Assembly: GCF_042752395.1 (NCBI RefSeq)
Contig: NZ_JBHYXZ010000005.1
Location: forward strand, 62,001 to 126,000
DNA length: 64,000 nt
Source: Actinosynnema sp042752395
Lineage (GTDB): Bacteria; Actinomycetota; Actinomycetes; Mycobacteriales; Pseudonocardiaceae
Direction: 5' to 3'
A program made the position numbers and the translations under genes. Positions 55,572 through 63,105 of this stretch are shown one piece after another. Each line of letters begins with the position of its first letter. Position 1 is the first letter of the stretch. The notes under the pieces are model-generated. The model saw only the letters and a list, made by a program, of their open reading frames with translations. It ran no database searches and was not told the DNA's origin.

Positions 55572-56501
55572 ATGGGTTTCGTGGTTGGTCTGGACGCGGG
55601 CGGCACCAGCACCCGCGCGCTGGTGCTCGACCTGGACGGCAGCCGCCTGGGCGCGGGCGTGGCGGGCGGGGCGAACCCCAACTCGCACCCGCCGGAGGTG
55701 GCCGCGGCGCACGTGCGGCAGGCGTTGACGGCGGCGTTGGACGGGTTGGACCCGGCGAAGGTCGAGTCCGGGGTGCTGGGCATGGCGGGGTCGAGCAAGC
55801 TGACCGACCCGGCGGTGGCGGCGTTGTTCGAGGCGGCGTGGAGCGGCGCGGGGCTGCGGTGCCCGCTGCGGGTGATCACGGACTGCGAGGCGGCGTTCGC
55901 GACCGGGACGGCGTCGCCCGACGGCACTGTGCTGGTGGCCGGGACGGGGTCGATCGCGGCCCGGATCGAGCACCACGAGCTGGTGTCGACGGCGGGCGGG
56001 TACGGGTGGCTGCTCGGTGACGAGGGGTCGGCGTTCTGGCTGGGCCGGGAGGCGGTGCGGGCGACGCTGGCCGCGTTGGAGCGGGACGGGCTGGACGAGA
56101 TGACGACCGCGGTGCTGGCGCGTGCCGCGATCCCGGACCTGCCGCGCCGTGAGCGGTGGCGTCGGCTGATCACCGTGGCGAACGAGGCGGCTCCGATCGC
56201 GTTGGCCGCGTACGCGCCGCTCGTGACGGCGCACGCGACCGCGCCGTCGGCCGAGCGGATCGTCATGTCGGCCGTGCGCGTGCTGGCGGACCTGGCGGAG
56301 GCCGCGCGGCCGGCCGACGACCACGCGCCCGTCGTGCTGATGGGCAGCCTGGTCCACGCCAACCCCCTGGGCACGCGGCTGCGTGCCGAACTGGCCGCCC
56401 GCACCCGTGCGCCGATCCACGTCGCCACCGAGGGCGCGGCCGGCGCCGGCTGGCTGGCCGCCGTGAAGATCCTGGGCGACCGCGCCCCCCGCCCCACCTA
56501 A
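55572..56501 (+). CDS. BadF/BadG-type N-acetylglucosamine kinase-like protein
   Basis: 309 residues. Actin-like ATPase fold with phosphate-1 motif VGLDAGGTSTRALV, phosphate-2 VLVAGTGSIA and GDEGSAFWLG. Likely phosphorylates GlcNAc to GlcNAc-6-P for NagA. CATACT (55559-55564) lies 7 nt before the ATG with no ribosome site, so a leaderless start is likely. GGTCTGGAC at 55587-55595 resembles nine tenths of a dre but encodes the conserved GLD motif. Confidence 0.85.
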   Translation: MGFVVGLDAGGTSTRALVLDLDGSRLGAGVAGGANPNSHPPEVAAAHVRQALTAALDGLDPAKVESGVLGMAGSSKLTDPAVAALFEAAWSGAGLRCPLRVITDCEAAFATGTASPDGTVLVAGTGSIAARIEHHELVSTAGGYGWLLGDEGSAFWLGREAVRATLAALERDGLDEMTTAVLARAAIPDLPRRERWRRLITVANEAAPIALAAYAPLVTAHATAPSAERIVMSAVRVLADLAEAARPADDHAPVVLMGSLVHANPLGTRLRAELAARTRAPIHVATEGAAGAGWLAAVKILGDRAPRPT

Positions 56502-56507
56502 CCCCCG

Positions 56508-56671
56508 CGCGTGTCCTACACCGGGAACGCGCGTGTCCTACGTTCCGGTACCCCGAGTTGAACGCTCGGAACAGCGTCGGCTGCGGCGTTGCCCGGCGTC
56601 AGCCGTTCCGAATGGTCAACTCGGGTGTTCCCGACGTAGGACACGCGCGTTCCGGACGTAGGACACGCGCG
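56508..56671. repeat. Stop-proximal 22-bp intergenic repeats, copies 3 and 4 (head-to-head)
   Basis: The left arm (56511-56532, 56533-56556, hairpin end to 56572) follows the kinase stop. The right arm (56604-56671, inverted) follows the stop of the convergent DUF3159 gene. Both arms end in the closing sequence (gagttgaacgctcggaac and its variant gttccgaatggtcaactc). About 30 bp of unique sequence separates them. Confidence 0.85.
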
Positions 56672-56676
56672 GTTGG

Positions 56677-57312
56677 TCAGGGGGTTCGGGGGTGGCGGAG
56701 GCCCGGGTGGGTGGAGGGGAGGGTGCGGCGGAGGACCCACCAGCTCACGGCGACGCACGCGACCTGGAGCGGCCAGGTCAGGGCGGCGCGCATGATGCCC
56801 AGCAGGACGACCTCGCCGGCCAGCCACAGGGCGCCGAACACGAGGACGCGCAGCACGTACTGGCCCACCCACGGCCACGACGCGTAGCGGTACGCGCGCA
56901 GCAGGTCCGGGTCACGCCGCCAGCGGAACTTCTGGCCCGTGAGCAGGCCCACCACGACGCCCAGCAACGGCCAGCGGACCACGATGGACGCCGCCCACAC
57001 CAGCGCGGACGCGGCGTTCAGGAAGATCTGCAGCAGGAAGAAGTCCTCGGCGCGGCCGGTCTGCAGGGCGATGTACGCGGCCAGCACGACCAGGGCCACC
57101 GACACCAGGAGCGCCCGCGGCCGACCGCCGCGCAGCACCCGCACCACGCCCGCCACCACGCCGGTGCCGACGGCCGCCGCCGCTCCCACGGCCACGGAGT
57201 GCCCGCCCAGCAGCCACCCCAGCACGAACGCCAACGGCGGCAGCGAAGCGTCCAGCGCACCGCCCCGCCCGCCCAGCAGGGCCCCCAGCGACTCCTGACG
57301 CGTGTCGGTCAT
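56677..57312 (-). CDS. DUF3159 membrane protein
   Basis: 211 residues. DUF3159 family: LLGGRGGALDASLPPLAFVLG at the N-terminus, then five to six membrane helices and QKFRWRRDPDLLRAYR. Conserved in actinobacteria, function unknown. ATG follows TGGAGG. An IdeR-like box lies just upstream. Confidence 0.88.
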   Translation of the reverse strand: MTDTRQESLGALLGGRGGALDASLPPLAFVLGWLLGGHSVAVGAAAAVGTGVVAGVVRVLRGGRPRALLVSVALVVLAAYIALQTGRAEDFFLLQIFLNAASALVWAASIVVRWPLLGVVVGLLTGQKFRWRRDPDLLRAYRYASWPWVGQYVLRVLVFGALWLAGEVVLLGIMRAALTWPLQVACVAVSWWVLRRTLPSTHPGLRHPRTP

Positions 57313-57325
57313 GCCTCCAGGGTGC

Positions 57326-57343
57326 CTTAGGTCAACCTAACCC
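57326..57343. promoter_or_regulatory. IdeR/DtxR-like iron box upstream of the DUF3159 gene
   Basis: TTAGGTCAACCTAACCC (57327-57343) resembles the actinobacterial iron box TTAGGTTAGNCTAACCTAA, matching at most positions. It lies ~15 bp before the start codon. Untested resemblance. Confidence 0.4.
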
Positions 57344-57408
57344 AGGTAACGGACCCGTCTCGGCCCATTGACGCCCGTGAGCCCCGTCACTACCGTCGCC
57401 ACGAAATC

Positions 57409-57427
57409 GTCTGGAAAGTTAACAGAC
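57409..57427. promoter_or_regulatory. Inverted repeat before the ROK regulator gene
   Basis: GTCTG-gaaagttaa-CAGAC, centred close to GTTAAC, ends 10 bp before the ROK start codon. Likely autoregulatory operator of the ROK protein and possibly of the operon behind it. Confidence 0.45.
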
Positions 57428-57437
57428 AGGAGTGCCG

Positions 57438-58661
57438 ATGCGAGCCGGGAGCCCGAGGCTGCTGCGCGAGATCAACGACCGCGCCGCCATCGAGGCGCTG
57501 CTCCGCAACGGCCCGCTGACCAGGGCCGAGCTGGAGGGCCTGATCGGACTGTCCAAACCGGCGACCGCCCAGCTCCTGACCCGCCTGGAGGAGGAGGGCA
57601 CGGTCCTGCGCGACGGTCTGCGCGGCGGCGGACGCGGTCCGCGGGCGCAGCTGTGGACCGTCAACGGCGCGCTGGCCCACGTCGCCGCGATCGACCTCAC
57701 CCCCGACGCGGTCGACATCGCCATCGCCGACATCTCCGGCACCACCCTGACCGAGCACCGCGCGCCCATGCCGAGGACCGACGTGCTGGACGCATTCCAC
57801 GGCGCGGTCACGAAGGCCGCCGCCCAGGCGGGCCTCACGCCCGACGCCCTGCACCACGTCGTCGTCGGCAGCCCCGGCGCGGTGGATCCGGCGACCGGCC
57901 GGCTCAACTACGCGCCCCACATGCCCGGCTGGGCGGACAAGAACATCCCCGAGGAGCTGGCCGCCCTCCTCGACACCTCCGTCACGGTCGAGAACGACGT
58001 CAACCTCGTGGCGCTGGAGGAGATGGTCGCCGGCCGGGCCGTCGGCGTGAAGGACTTCGTGCTGCTCTGGCCCGCGGACGCGGTGGGCGCGGCCGTCGTC
58101 GTCAACGGCGTGCTGCTGCGCGGCGCGACCGGCGGCGCGGGCGAGATCGACGCCATGCGGGTGCCCGACCACGCGCACGCCGACACGGGCACCGACCGCG
58201 CCGGCAGCCGGTACGGCGACCTGCTCGACAGCCCCGGCATCGCCCGCCTGGCCCGCGCGCACGGCGTGTCCGCGCGCACCGGGCAGGCCGCCGTGGAGAA
58301 GGCGCTCGGCGAGGGCCGCGCCGGCCGGGAGTTCCTGGTCGACCTGGCCCGCCGCATCGCGACCGGCGTGACCAACGTGGTCGCCGTGCTCGACCCCGAG
58401 CTGGTGCTGCTGTCCGGCGGGATCGCGCAGGCCGGCGGCACGGCGCTGGCCGACCTCGTCGCGGCCGAGCTGCGCCGCCTGGTGGTGCCCCGCACCCCCG
58501 TCCAACTCGCCCTGGTGACCGGGAAGCCGGTGCGCTCCGGCGCGCTGCACGCCGCGCTGTCGGTCGTCAGGGAGCAGGTGTTCGGTCTGCCCGCCGCCAC
58601 GACCGAACCGTTCCGCGGCCCGCGTCGCCAGGACGCGACCGCATCGGGCACGTCGAGATGA
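57438..58661 (+). CDS. ROK-family transcriptional regulator
   Basis: 407 residues. N-terminal winged helix (GPLTRAELEGLIGLSKPATAQL) and a sugar-kinase-like ROK domain (GSPGAVDPATG; VENDVNLVALEE; LLRGATGGAGEID). The ROK zinc motif CxCGxxGCxE is missing: after GGAGEID the chain continues MRVPDHAHAD. It is therefore a ligand-sensing repressor or activator without kinase activity. ATG 57438 has AGGAG at good spacing. It lies directly before a sugar ABC operon (10-bp gap), its likely target. Confidence 0.88.
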   Translation: MRAGSPRLLREINDRAAIEALLRNGPLTRAELEGLIGLSKPATAQLLTRLEEEGTVLRDGLRGGGRGPRAQLWTVNGALAHVAAIDLTPDAVDIAIADISGTTLTEHRAPMPRTDVLDAFHGAVTKAAAQAGLTPDALHHVVVGSPGAVDPATGRLNYAPHMPGWADKNIPEELAALLDTSVTVENDVNLVALEEMVAGRAVGVKDFVLLWPADAVGAAVVVNGVLLRGATGGAGEIDAMRVPDHAHADTGTDRAGSRYGDLLDSPGIARLARAHGVSARTGQAAVEKALGEGRAGREFLVDLARRIATGVTNVVAVLDPELVLLSGGIAQAGGTALADLVAAELRRLVVPRTPVQLALVTGKPVRSGALHAALSVVREQVFGLPAATTEPFRGPRRQDATASGTSR

Positions 58662-58671
58662 AGGAGAGCAC

Positions 58672-60000
58672 ATGCGCCGGTTCCACCGCGCAGCGTTGCT
58701 GGTCGTGGCCGCGGCGGTGTCCCTCACCGCTTGCGCGGCGGGCTCCGGCCGGACCACCGGGCAGTCCGGGCCCGCGGCGGCCCCGGGCCGGGACGACGCG
58801 TTCACCCTGACCGTCTGGAGCAACTTCTCCGGCCGCGAGCAGGCCGAGGTCACCAAGGCCCTGGAGAGCTTCAAGGCGAAGTTCCCCAACGCCGAGATCA
58901 GGCACGAGGGCAGCCAGGACGACGACAAGATCACCGCGGGCATCCGCGGCGGCAACCCGCCGGACGTGGCCCTGTCGTTCACCACCGACAACATCGGCCA
59001 GTTCTGCTCCAGCGGCTCGTTCCAGGACCTCAAGCCCTACGTCGAGCGGGACGGGGTGGACCTCGGGCAGATCACCGACGCGGTGCGCTCCTACACCGAG
59101 CACAAGGGCGTCCGCTGCGCGATGCCGCTGCTCAGCGACGTGTACGGGCTGTACTACAACAAGGACATGCTCGCCGAGGCGGGCATCACCGAGCCGCCGC
59201 GCACCACGGCCGAGCTGCTGGACTTCGCCAAGCGCACCACCAAGCGCGCCCCGGACGGCTCGATCGAGGTCGCGGGCTTCCTGCCCAGCATGCCGTTCTA
59301 CGCGAACAACCCGCAGATCTGGGCCCCGCACTTCGGCGCGAAGTGGGAGGCCGCGAACGGCAAGTCGGGGCTCGCGAGCCCCGAGTGGGCCGAGATGCTG
59401 CGGTTCCAGAAGGAGCTGGTGGACTTCTACGGCTACGACGCGCTGGAGCGGTTCCGCGCGGGGCTGGGCCAGCAGTACTCCACCGACCACGCGTTCCACC
59501 GGCGCAAGATCGCCATGATGATCGACGGCGAGTACCGCACCGCGTTCCTGCGGGACCAGGCGCCGGACGTGCGGTTCGGCACCGCGCCGTTCCCGACGAG
59601 CAAGCCGGAGCTGTACGGCGCGGGCTTCACCGCCGGGACGATCATGGGCATCCCGAAGGGCGCGAAGAACCCCGGCGCGGCGTGGGAGCTGATCAAGCAC
59701 ATGTCGTTCGACACGGGGACGATCGTCGCCCTCGCCAACGGCATCAAGAACATCCCCAGCACGAAGGCCGCGCTGGCCGACCCGCGCCTGGAGGTGGACG
59801 AGAACTTCAGGACGTTCATCGACCTGGCGACCTCGGGCAAGCTCCAGGGCAACCCGGTCACGCCCATCGGCGACGCGCACATCAAGGCGATCGGCGACTT
59901 CGCCACGTCCTGGCAGGCGGGCAAGGTGCCCGACCTGATGGCGGGGCTGGCCGAGGTCGACCGGCAGATCGACGACCAGATCGCGAAGAGCGGCAAGTAG
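58672..60000 (+). CDS. Sugar ABC transporter substrate-binding lipoprotein
   Basis: 442 residues. Lipobox LTAC (Cys21), then a family-1 binding protein (FTLTVWSNFSGREQAEV; VYGLYYNKDMLAEAGI; GTIMGIPKGAKNPGAAWELI). It differs from both Das-type binding proteins here. ATG follows AAGGAGAG. First gene of an operon with two permeases, a GH4 enzyme and a sugar kinase, which suggests a beta-linked disaccharide such as chitobiose or cellobiose as substrate. Confidence 0.9.
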   Translation: MRRFHRAALLVVAAAVSLTACAAGSGRTTGQSGPAAAPGRDDAFTLTVWSNFSGREQAEVTKALESFKAKFPNAEIRHEGSQDDDKITAGIRGGNPPDVALSFTTDNIGQFCSSGSFQDLKPYVERDGVDLGQITDAVRSYTEHKGVRCAMPLLSDVYGLYYNKDMLAEAGITEPPRTTAELLDFAKRTTKRAPDGSIEVAGFLPSMPFYANNPQIWAPHFGAKWEAANGKSGLASPEWAEMLRFQKELVDFYGYDALERFRAGLGQQYSTDHAFHRRKIAMMIDGEYRTAFLRDQAPDVRFGTAPFPTSKPELYGAGFTAGTIMGIPKGAKNPGAAWELIKHMSFDTGTIVALANGIKNIPSTKAALADPRLEVDENFRTFIDLATSGKLQGNPVTPIGDAHIKAIGDFATSWQAGKVPDLMAGLAEVDRQIDDQIAKSGK

Positions 60001-60002
60001 GG

Positions 60003-60983
60003 ATGACGGCCACGCTGGAGCGCGTGGACGCGGCGCGGACCGCCCCGGCCAGGGGGCGGTCCCGCGCCCGCGCCCGTCACCGCCTGACCGTGCTGGCGTT
60101 CCTGGCGCCCGCGGGCCTGGGGTTCGCCCTGTTCTTCGGCTACCCGCTGGTCGCCACGATCGGGTTCTCGTTCACCCGCTACGACCTGATCAACCCGCCG
60201 GAGTGGGTCGGCTGGGAGAACTACGCCTACATGTTCTCCGACAAGCTGTTCCGCACGGCCGTCTACAACACGCTGTGGTTCGTCGTGGTGCTGACCGCGG
60301 CCCGCGTGGCGTTCGCGCTGGGCGTGGCGTCGGTGATCGCCCGGCTGAGGTCGGGCGTCGGGTTGGTGCGCACCCTGTGCTACCTGCCCTCGCTGGCCCC
60401 GCCGGTGGCCGCCACGCTGGTGTTCTTCCTGGTCCTGCGGCCGAACGAAGGACCGCTGGACGCGTTCCTCGGCTGGTTCGGCGTCGAGGGGCCGCTGTGG
60501 TTCGCCGACCCGGCGTGGGCCAAGCCGGGGATCGCGGCGGTGGTGCTGTGGGTGTCCGGCGACCTGATGATCATCATCCTGGCGGCGGTCCTGGACGTGC
60601 CGCGGGAGCGCTACGAGGCGGCCGAGCTGGACGGCGCAGGCCCGCTGCGGCGGTGGTGGCACATCACGCTGCCGACGATCTCGCCGGTGCTGGTGTTCGG
60701 CGTGGTGAACTCGATCATCCTGGCGCTGCAGCTGTTCACGCAGGCCGTGGTGGCCGGGTCGGCGGCCAGCGGGTCGGCCGACGTGACCGGGTCGACCAAG
60801 GTGCTGGGCTACCCGGAGAACTCGACGCTGACGTTCCCGATGTGGCTCTACACGCAGGGCTTCCGGTACTTCGACATGGGCTACGCGGCGGCGATGGCGA
60901 CGGTGCTGTTCGTGGTGTCGTTCGCGGCGACCGCGTTGCTGGTGCAGCGGATGCGCAAGGCCACGCACCAGGAGGAGTCGTGA
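60003..60983 (+). CDS. Sugar ABC transporter permease, MalF type
   Basis: 326 residues with an Arg-rich cytoplasmic head, six membrane helices and the EAA loop (RYEAAELDGAGPLRRWWHI). The ATG lies 2 bp after the binding-protein stop; its stop overlaps the next permease (GTGA). A loop between the last helices (GSADVTGSTKVLGYPENST) is longer than usual. Confidence 0.92.
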   Translation: MTATLERVDAARTAPARGRSRARARHRLTVLAFLAPAGLGFALFFGYPLVATIGFSFTRYDLINPPEWVGWENYAYMFSDKLFRTAVYNTLWFVVVLTAARVAFALGVASVIARLRSGVGLVRTLCYLPSLAPPVAATLVFFLVLRPNEGPLDAFLGWFGVEGPLWFADPAWAKPGIAAVVLWVSGDLMIIILAAVLDVPRERYEAAELDGAGPLRRWWHITLPTISPVLVFGVVNSIILALQLFTQAVVAGSAASGSADVTGSTKVLGYPENSTLTFPMWLYTQGFRYFDMGYAAAMATVLFVVSFAATALLVQRMRKATHQEES

Positions 60984-61837
60984 CGGCGACCGCGGCCGCG
61001 CGCCGGCCGGTCGACTGGCGCAGGGGCCTGGACTGGGTCGCGGTGCACAGCCTGGGGCTGGCTCTCGGGCTGATGTTCGCGCTGCCGGTGGTGTTCGTGT
61101 TCCTGACCGCGGTCATGTCGGACGACCAGGCGTTCACCGAGGACCTGTGGCCCCGCGAGTGGCACTGGGGGAACTTCGTCGAGGTGTTCGACAAGGCCCC
61201 GCTGCTGACCTACCTGGGCAACAGCCTGCTGTACTCGCTGCTGGCCACGGCCGGGATGCTGGTGTCGTCCATCCCGGCCGCGTACGCGTTGGCCAAGCTG
61301 CGGTGGCGCGGCCGGAACGTGGTGTTCCTGCTGGTGGTGGGCGCGATGATGCTGCCGCCGCAGGTGGTGGCCGTGCCGCTGTACGACACGTGGTCGAGCC
61401 TGGGGCTGACCGGGACGCTGTGGCCGCTGATCGTGCCGTACTTCCTGTTCGACGCGTTCAGCGTGTTCCTGCTGCGGCAGTTCATCCTCACCATTCCGCA
61501 GTCCTATGTGGACGCGGCCCGGGTGGACGGCTGCACGGAGTTCCAGGCGCTGCTGCGGGTCGTGGTGCCGATGGCGCGGCCGGGCATCGCGGCGACCGCG
61601 CTGTTCTGCTTCCTGTACACGTGGAACGACTACTTCGGACCGCTGCTCTACACCAGCGAGCGGCCGGACCGGTGGACGCTGTCGCTGGCGCTGTCCTCGT
61701 TCAAGGGCATGCACCACGTGCAGTGGAACCTGGCCATGGCCGTCACGTTGCTGATCATGCTCCCGGCGGTGGCGCTGTTCGCGTTCGCGCAGCGCTCCTT
61801 CGTCCGGGGCATCACGTTCACGGGGGTCAAGGGATGA
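60980..61837 (+). CDS. Sugar ABC transporter permease, MalG type
   Basis: 285 residues, six helices, EAA loop SYVDAARVDGCTEFQALLRV. The GTG start overlaps the preceding stop and has GGAGGAG upstream. Its stop overlaps the GH4 start (ATGA). The operon has no ATPase gene. Confidence 0.92.
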   Translation: MTATAAARRPVDWRRGLDWVAVHSLGLALGLMFALPVVFVFLTAVMSDDQAFTEDLWPREWHWGNFVEVFDKAPLLTYLGNSLLYSLLATAGMLVSSIPAAYALAKLRWRGRNVVFLLVVGAMMLPPQVVAVPLYDTWSSLGLTGTLWPLIVPYFLFDAFSVFLLRQFILTIPQSYVDAARVDGCTEFQALLRVVVPMARPGIAATALFCFLYTWNDYFGPLLYTSERPDRWTLSLALSSFKGMHHVQWNLAMAVTLLIMLPAVALFAFAQRSFVRGITFTGVKG

Positions 61838-63105
61838 AGCTCACCGTTGTCGGCGGCGGGTCGACGTACACGCCCGAGCTGGTCGACGGGATCGCGGGAC
61901 GGCGGACCGACCTCGCCGTGGACGAGATCGCGCTGGTCGACCCGGACGCGGCGCGGCTGGAGGTCGTCGGCGCGTTCGCGCGCCGCCTGCTGGCGCACGC
62001 GGGCCACCCGGCCCGGGTGACGACCACCTCCGACCTGGACCGGGGCGTCGACGGGGCGGCCGCGGTGCTGGTGCAGCTCAGGGTGGGCGGCCAGGCGGCG
62101 CGGGCGTCGGACGAGACGTTCCCGCTCGCGTGCGACTGCGTCGGGCAGGAGACGACGGGCGCGGGCGGGCTGGCCAAGGCGCTGCGCACGGTGCCGGTCG
62201 TGCTGGACATCGCCCGGCGGGTGCGGGAGGTGGCGGGCGACGACACGTGGATCGTGAACTTCACCAACCCGGTGGGGATCGTGACCCGGGCGCTGCTGGC
62301 CGACGGGCACCGGGCGGTCGGCCTGTGCAACGTGGCGATCACGTTCCAGCGGTGGACGTCGGCGCTGCTCGGCGTGGAGCCGGAGTCGGTGCGGCTGGAG
62401 CACGTCGGGCTCAACCACCTGACGTGGGAGACGGGCGTGTTCGTCGACGGCGTGGACCGGCTGCCCGAGCTGCTGGACCGGCACGCCGACGCGCTGGCCG
62501 GGCACATCGGCCTGCCCGCGTCGCTGATGCGGCGGTTGGGGATGGTGCCGTCGTACTACCTGAAGTACTTCTACGAGCACGACGAGGTGGTGCGGCGGCA
62601 GAAGACCGAGCCGCCGCGGGCCGAGGTGGTGGCCGGGGTGGAGAAGGAGCTGCTGGACCTGTACGCCGACGTGGGCGTCGTGACGAAGCCGGCGCAGCTC
62701 GCGCAGCGCGGTGGCGCGTACTACTCGGAGGCGGCCGTGCAGCTGGTGCACGCGTTGACCGGGGGCGCGGGGGCGGAGCAGCACGTGGTGAACGTGCGCA
62801 ACGGCGGCACGCTGCCGTTCCTGCCGGCGGACGCGGTGATCGAGGCGCCGGCGGTGGTGGACGGCGGCGGCGCGACACCGCTGCCCGTGCCGCCCGTGCC
62901 GGCGTCGGTGTCCGGGCTGATCGCGCACGTGACGGCGTACGAGCACCTGGCGTTGGAGGCTGCGGTGCGCGGCGGGCGCGACCGGGTGGCCGACGCGTTG
63001 CTCGCCCACCCGCTGGTCGGGCAGCACGCGGTCGCCGAACGGCTGGCCGACGAGCTGGTGGCGCGCAACGCGGACTTCCTGCCGTGGGCGAAGGGGACGG
63101 TGTGA
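61834..63105 (+). CDS. GH4 family glycosidase (6-phospho-beta-glucosidase-like)
   Basis: 423 residues. GH4 enzymes use NAD+ and Mn2+ and cleave by an oxidation-elimination mechanism. NAD motif VVGGGSTYTPELV; metal Cys in GLCNVAI; metal His in LNHLTW; VNFTNPVG. It most resembles the 6-phospho-beta-glucosidase/ChbF branch, which needs a phosphorylated disaccharide. Because import here is by ABC transporter, the kinase encoded next (4-bp overlap) may supply the phosphate. Confidence 0.88.
   Translation: MKLTVVGGGSTYTPELVDGIAGRRTDLAVDEIALVDPDAARLEVVGAFARRLLAHAGHPARVTTTSDLDRGVDGAAAVLVQLRVGGQAARASDETFPLACDCVGQETTGAGGLAKALRTVPVVLDIARRVREVAGDDTWIVNFTNPVGIVTRALLADGHRAVGLCNVAITFQRWTSALLGVEPESVRLEHVGLNHLTWETGVFVDGVDRLPELLDRHADALAGHIGLPASLMRRLGMVPSYYLKYFYEHDEVVRRQKTEPPRAEVVAGVEKELLDLYADVGVVTKPAQLAQRGGAYYSEAAVQLVHALTGGAGAEQHVVNVRNGGTLPFLPADAVIEAPAVVDGGGATPLPVPPVPASVSGLIAHVTAYEHLALEAAVRGGRDRVADALLAHPLVGQHAVAERLADELVARNADFLPWAKGTV

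Noticed and set aside
55587..55595. GGTCTGGAC at the start of the kinase gene as a sixth DasR operator
   Set aside because: It matches nine of ten core bases but encodes the conserved GLD of the kinase phosphate-1 motif, and the right half lacks flanking symmetry. Kept only as a note in the kinase entry.
37706..56501. The amino-sugar island plus proteases as a secondary-metabolite cluster
   Set aside because: No PKS, NRPS, terpene, RiPP or tailoring genes; all parts fit polymer breakdown and sugar catabolism.
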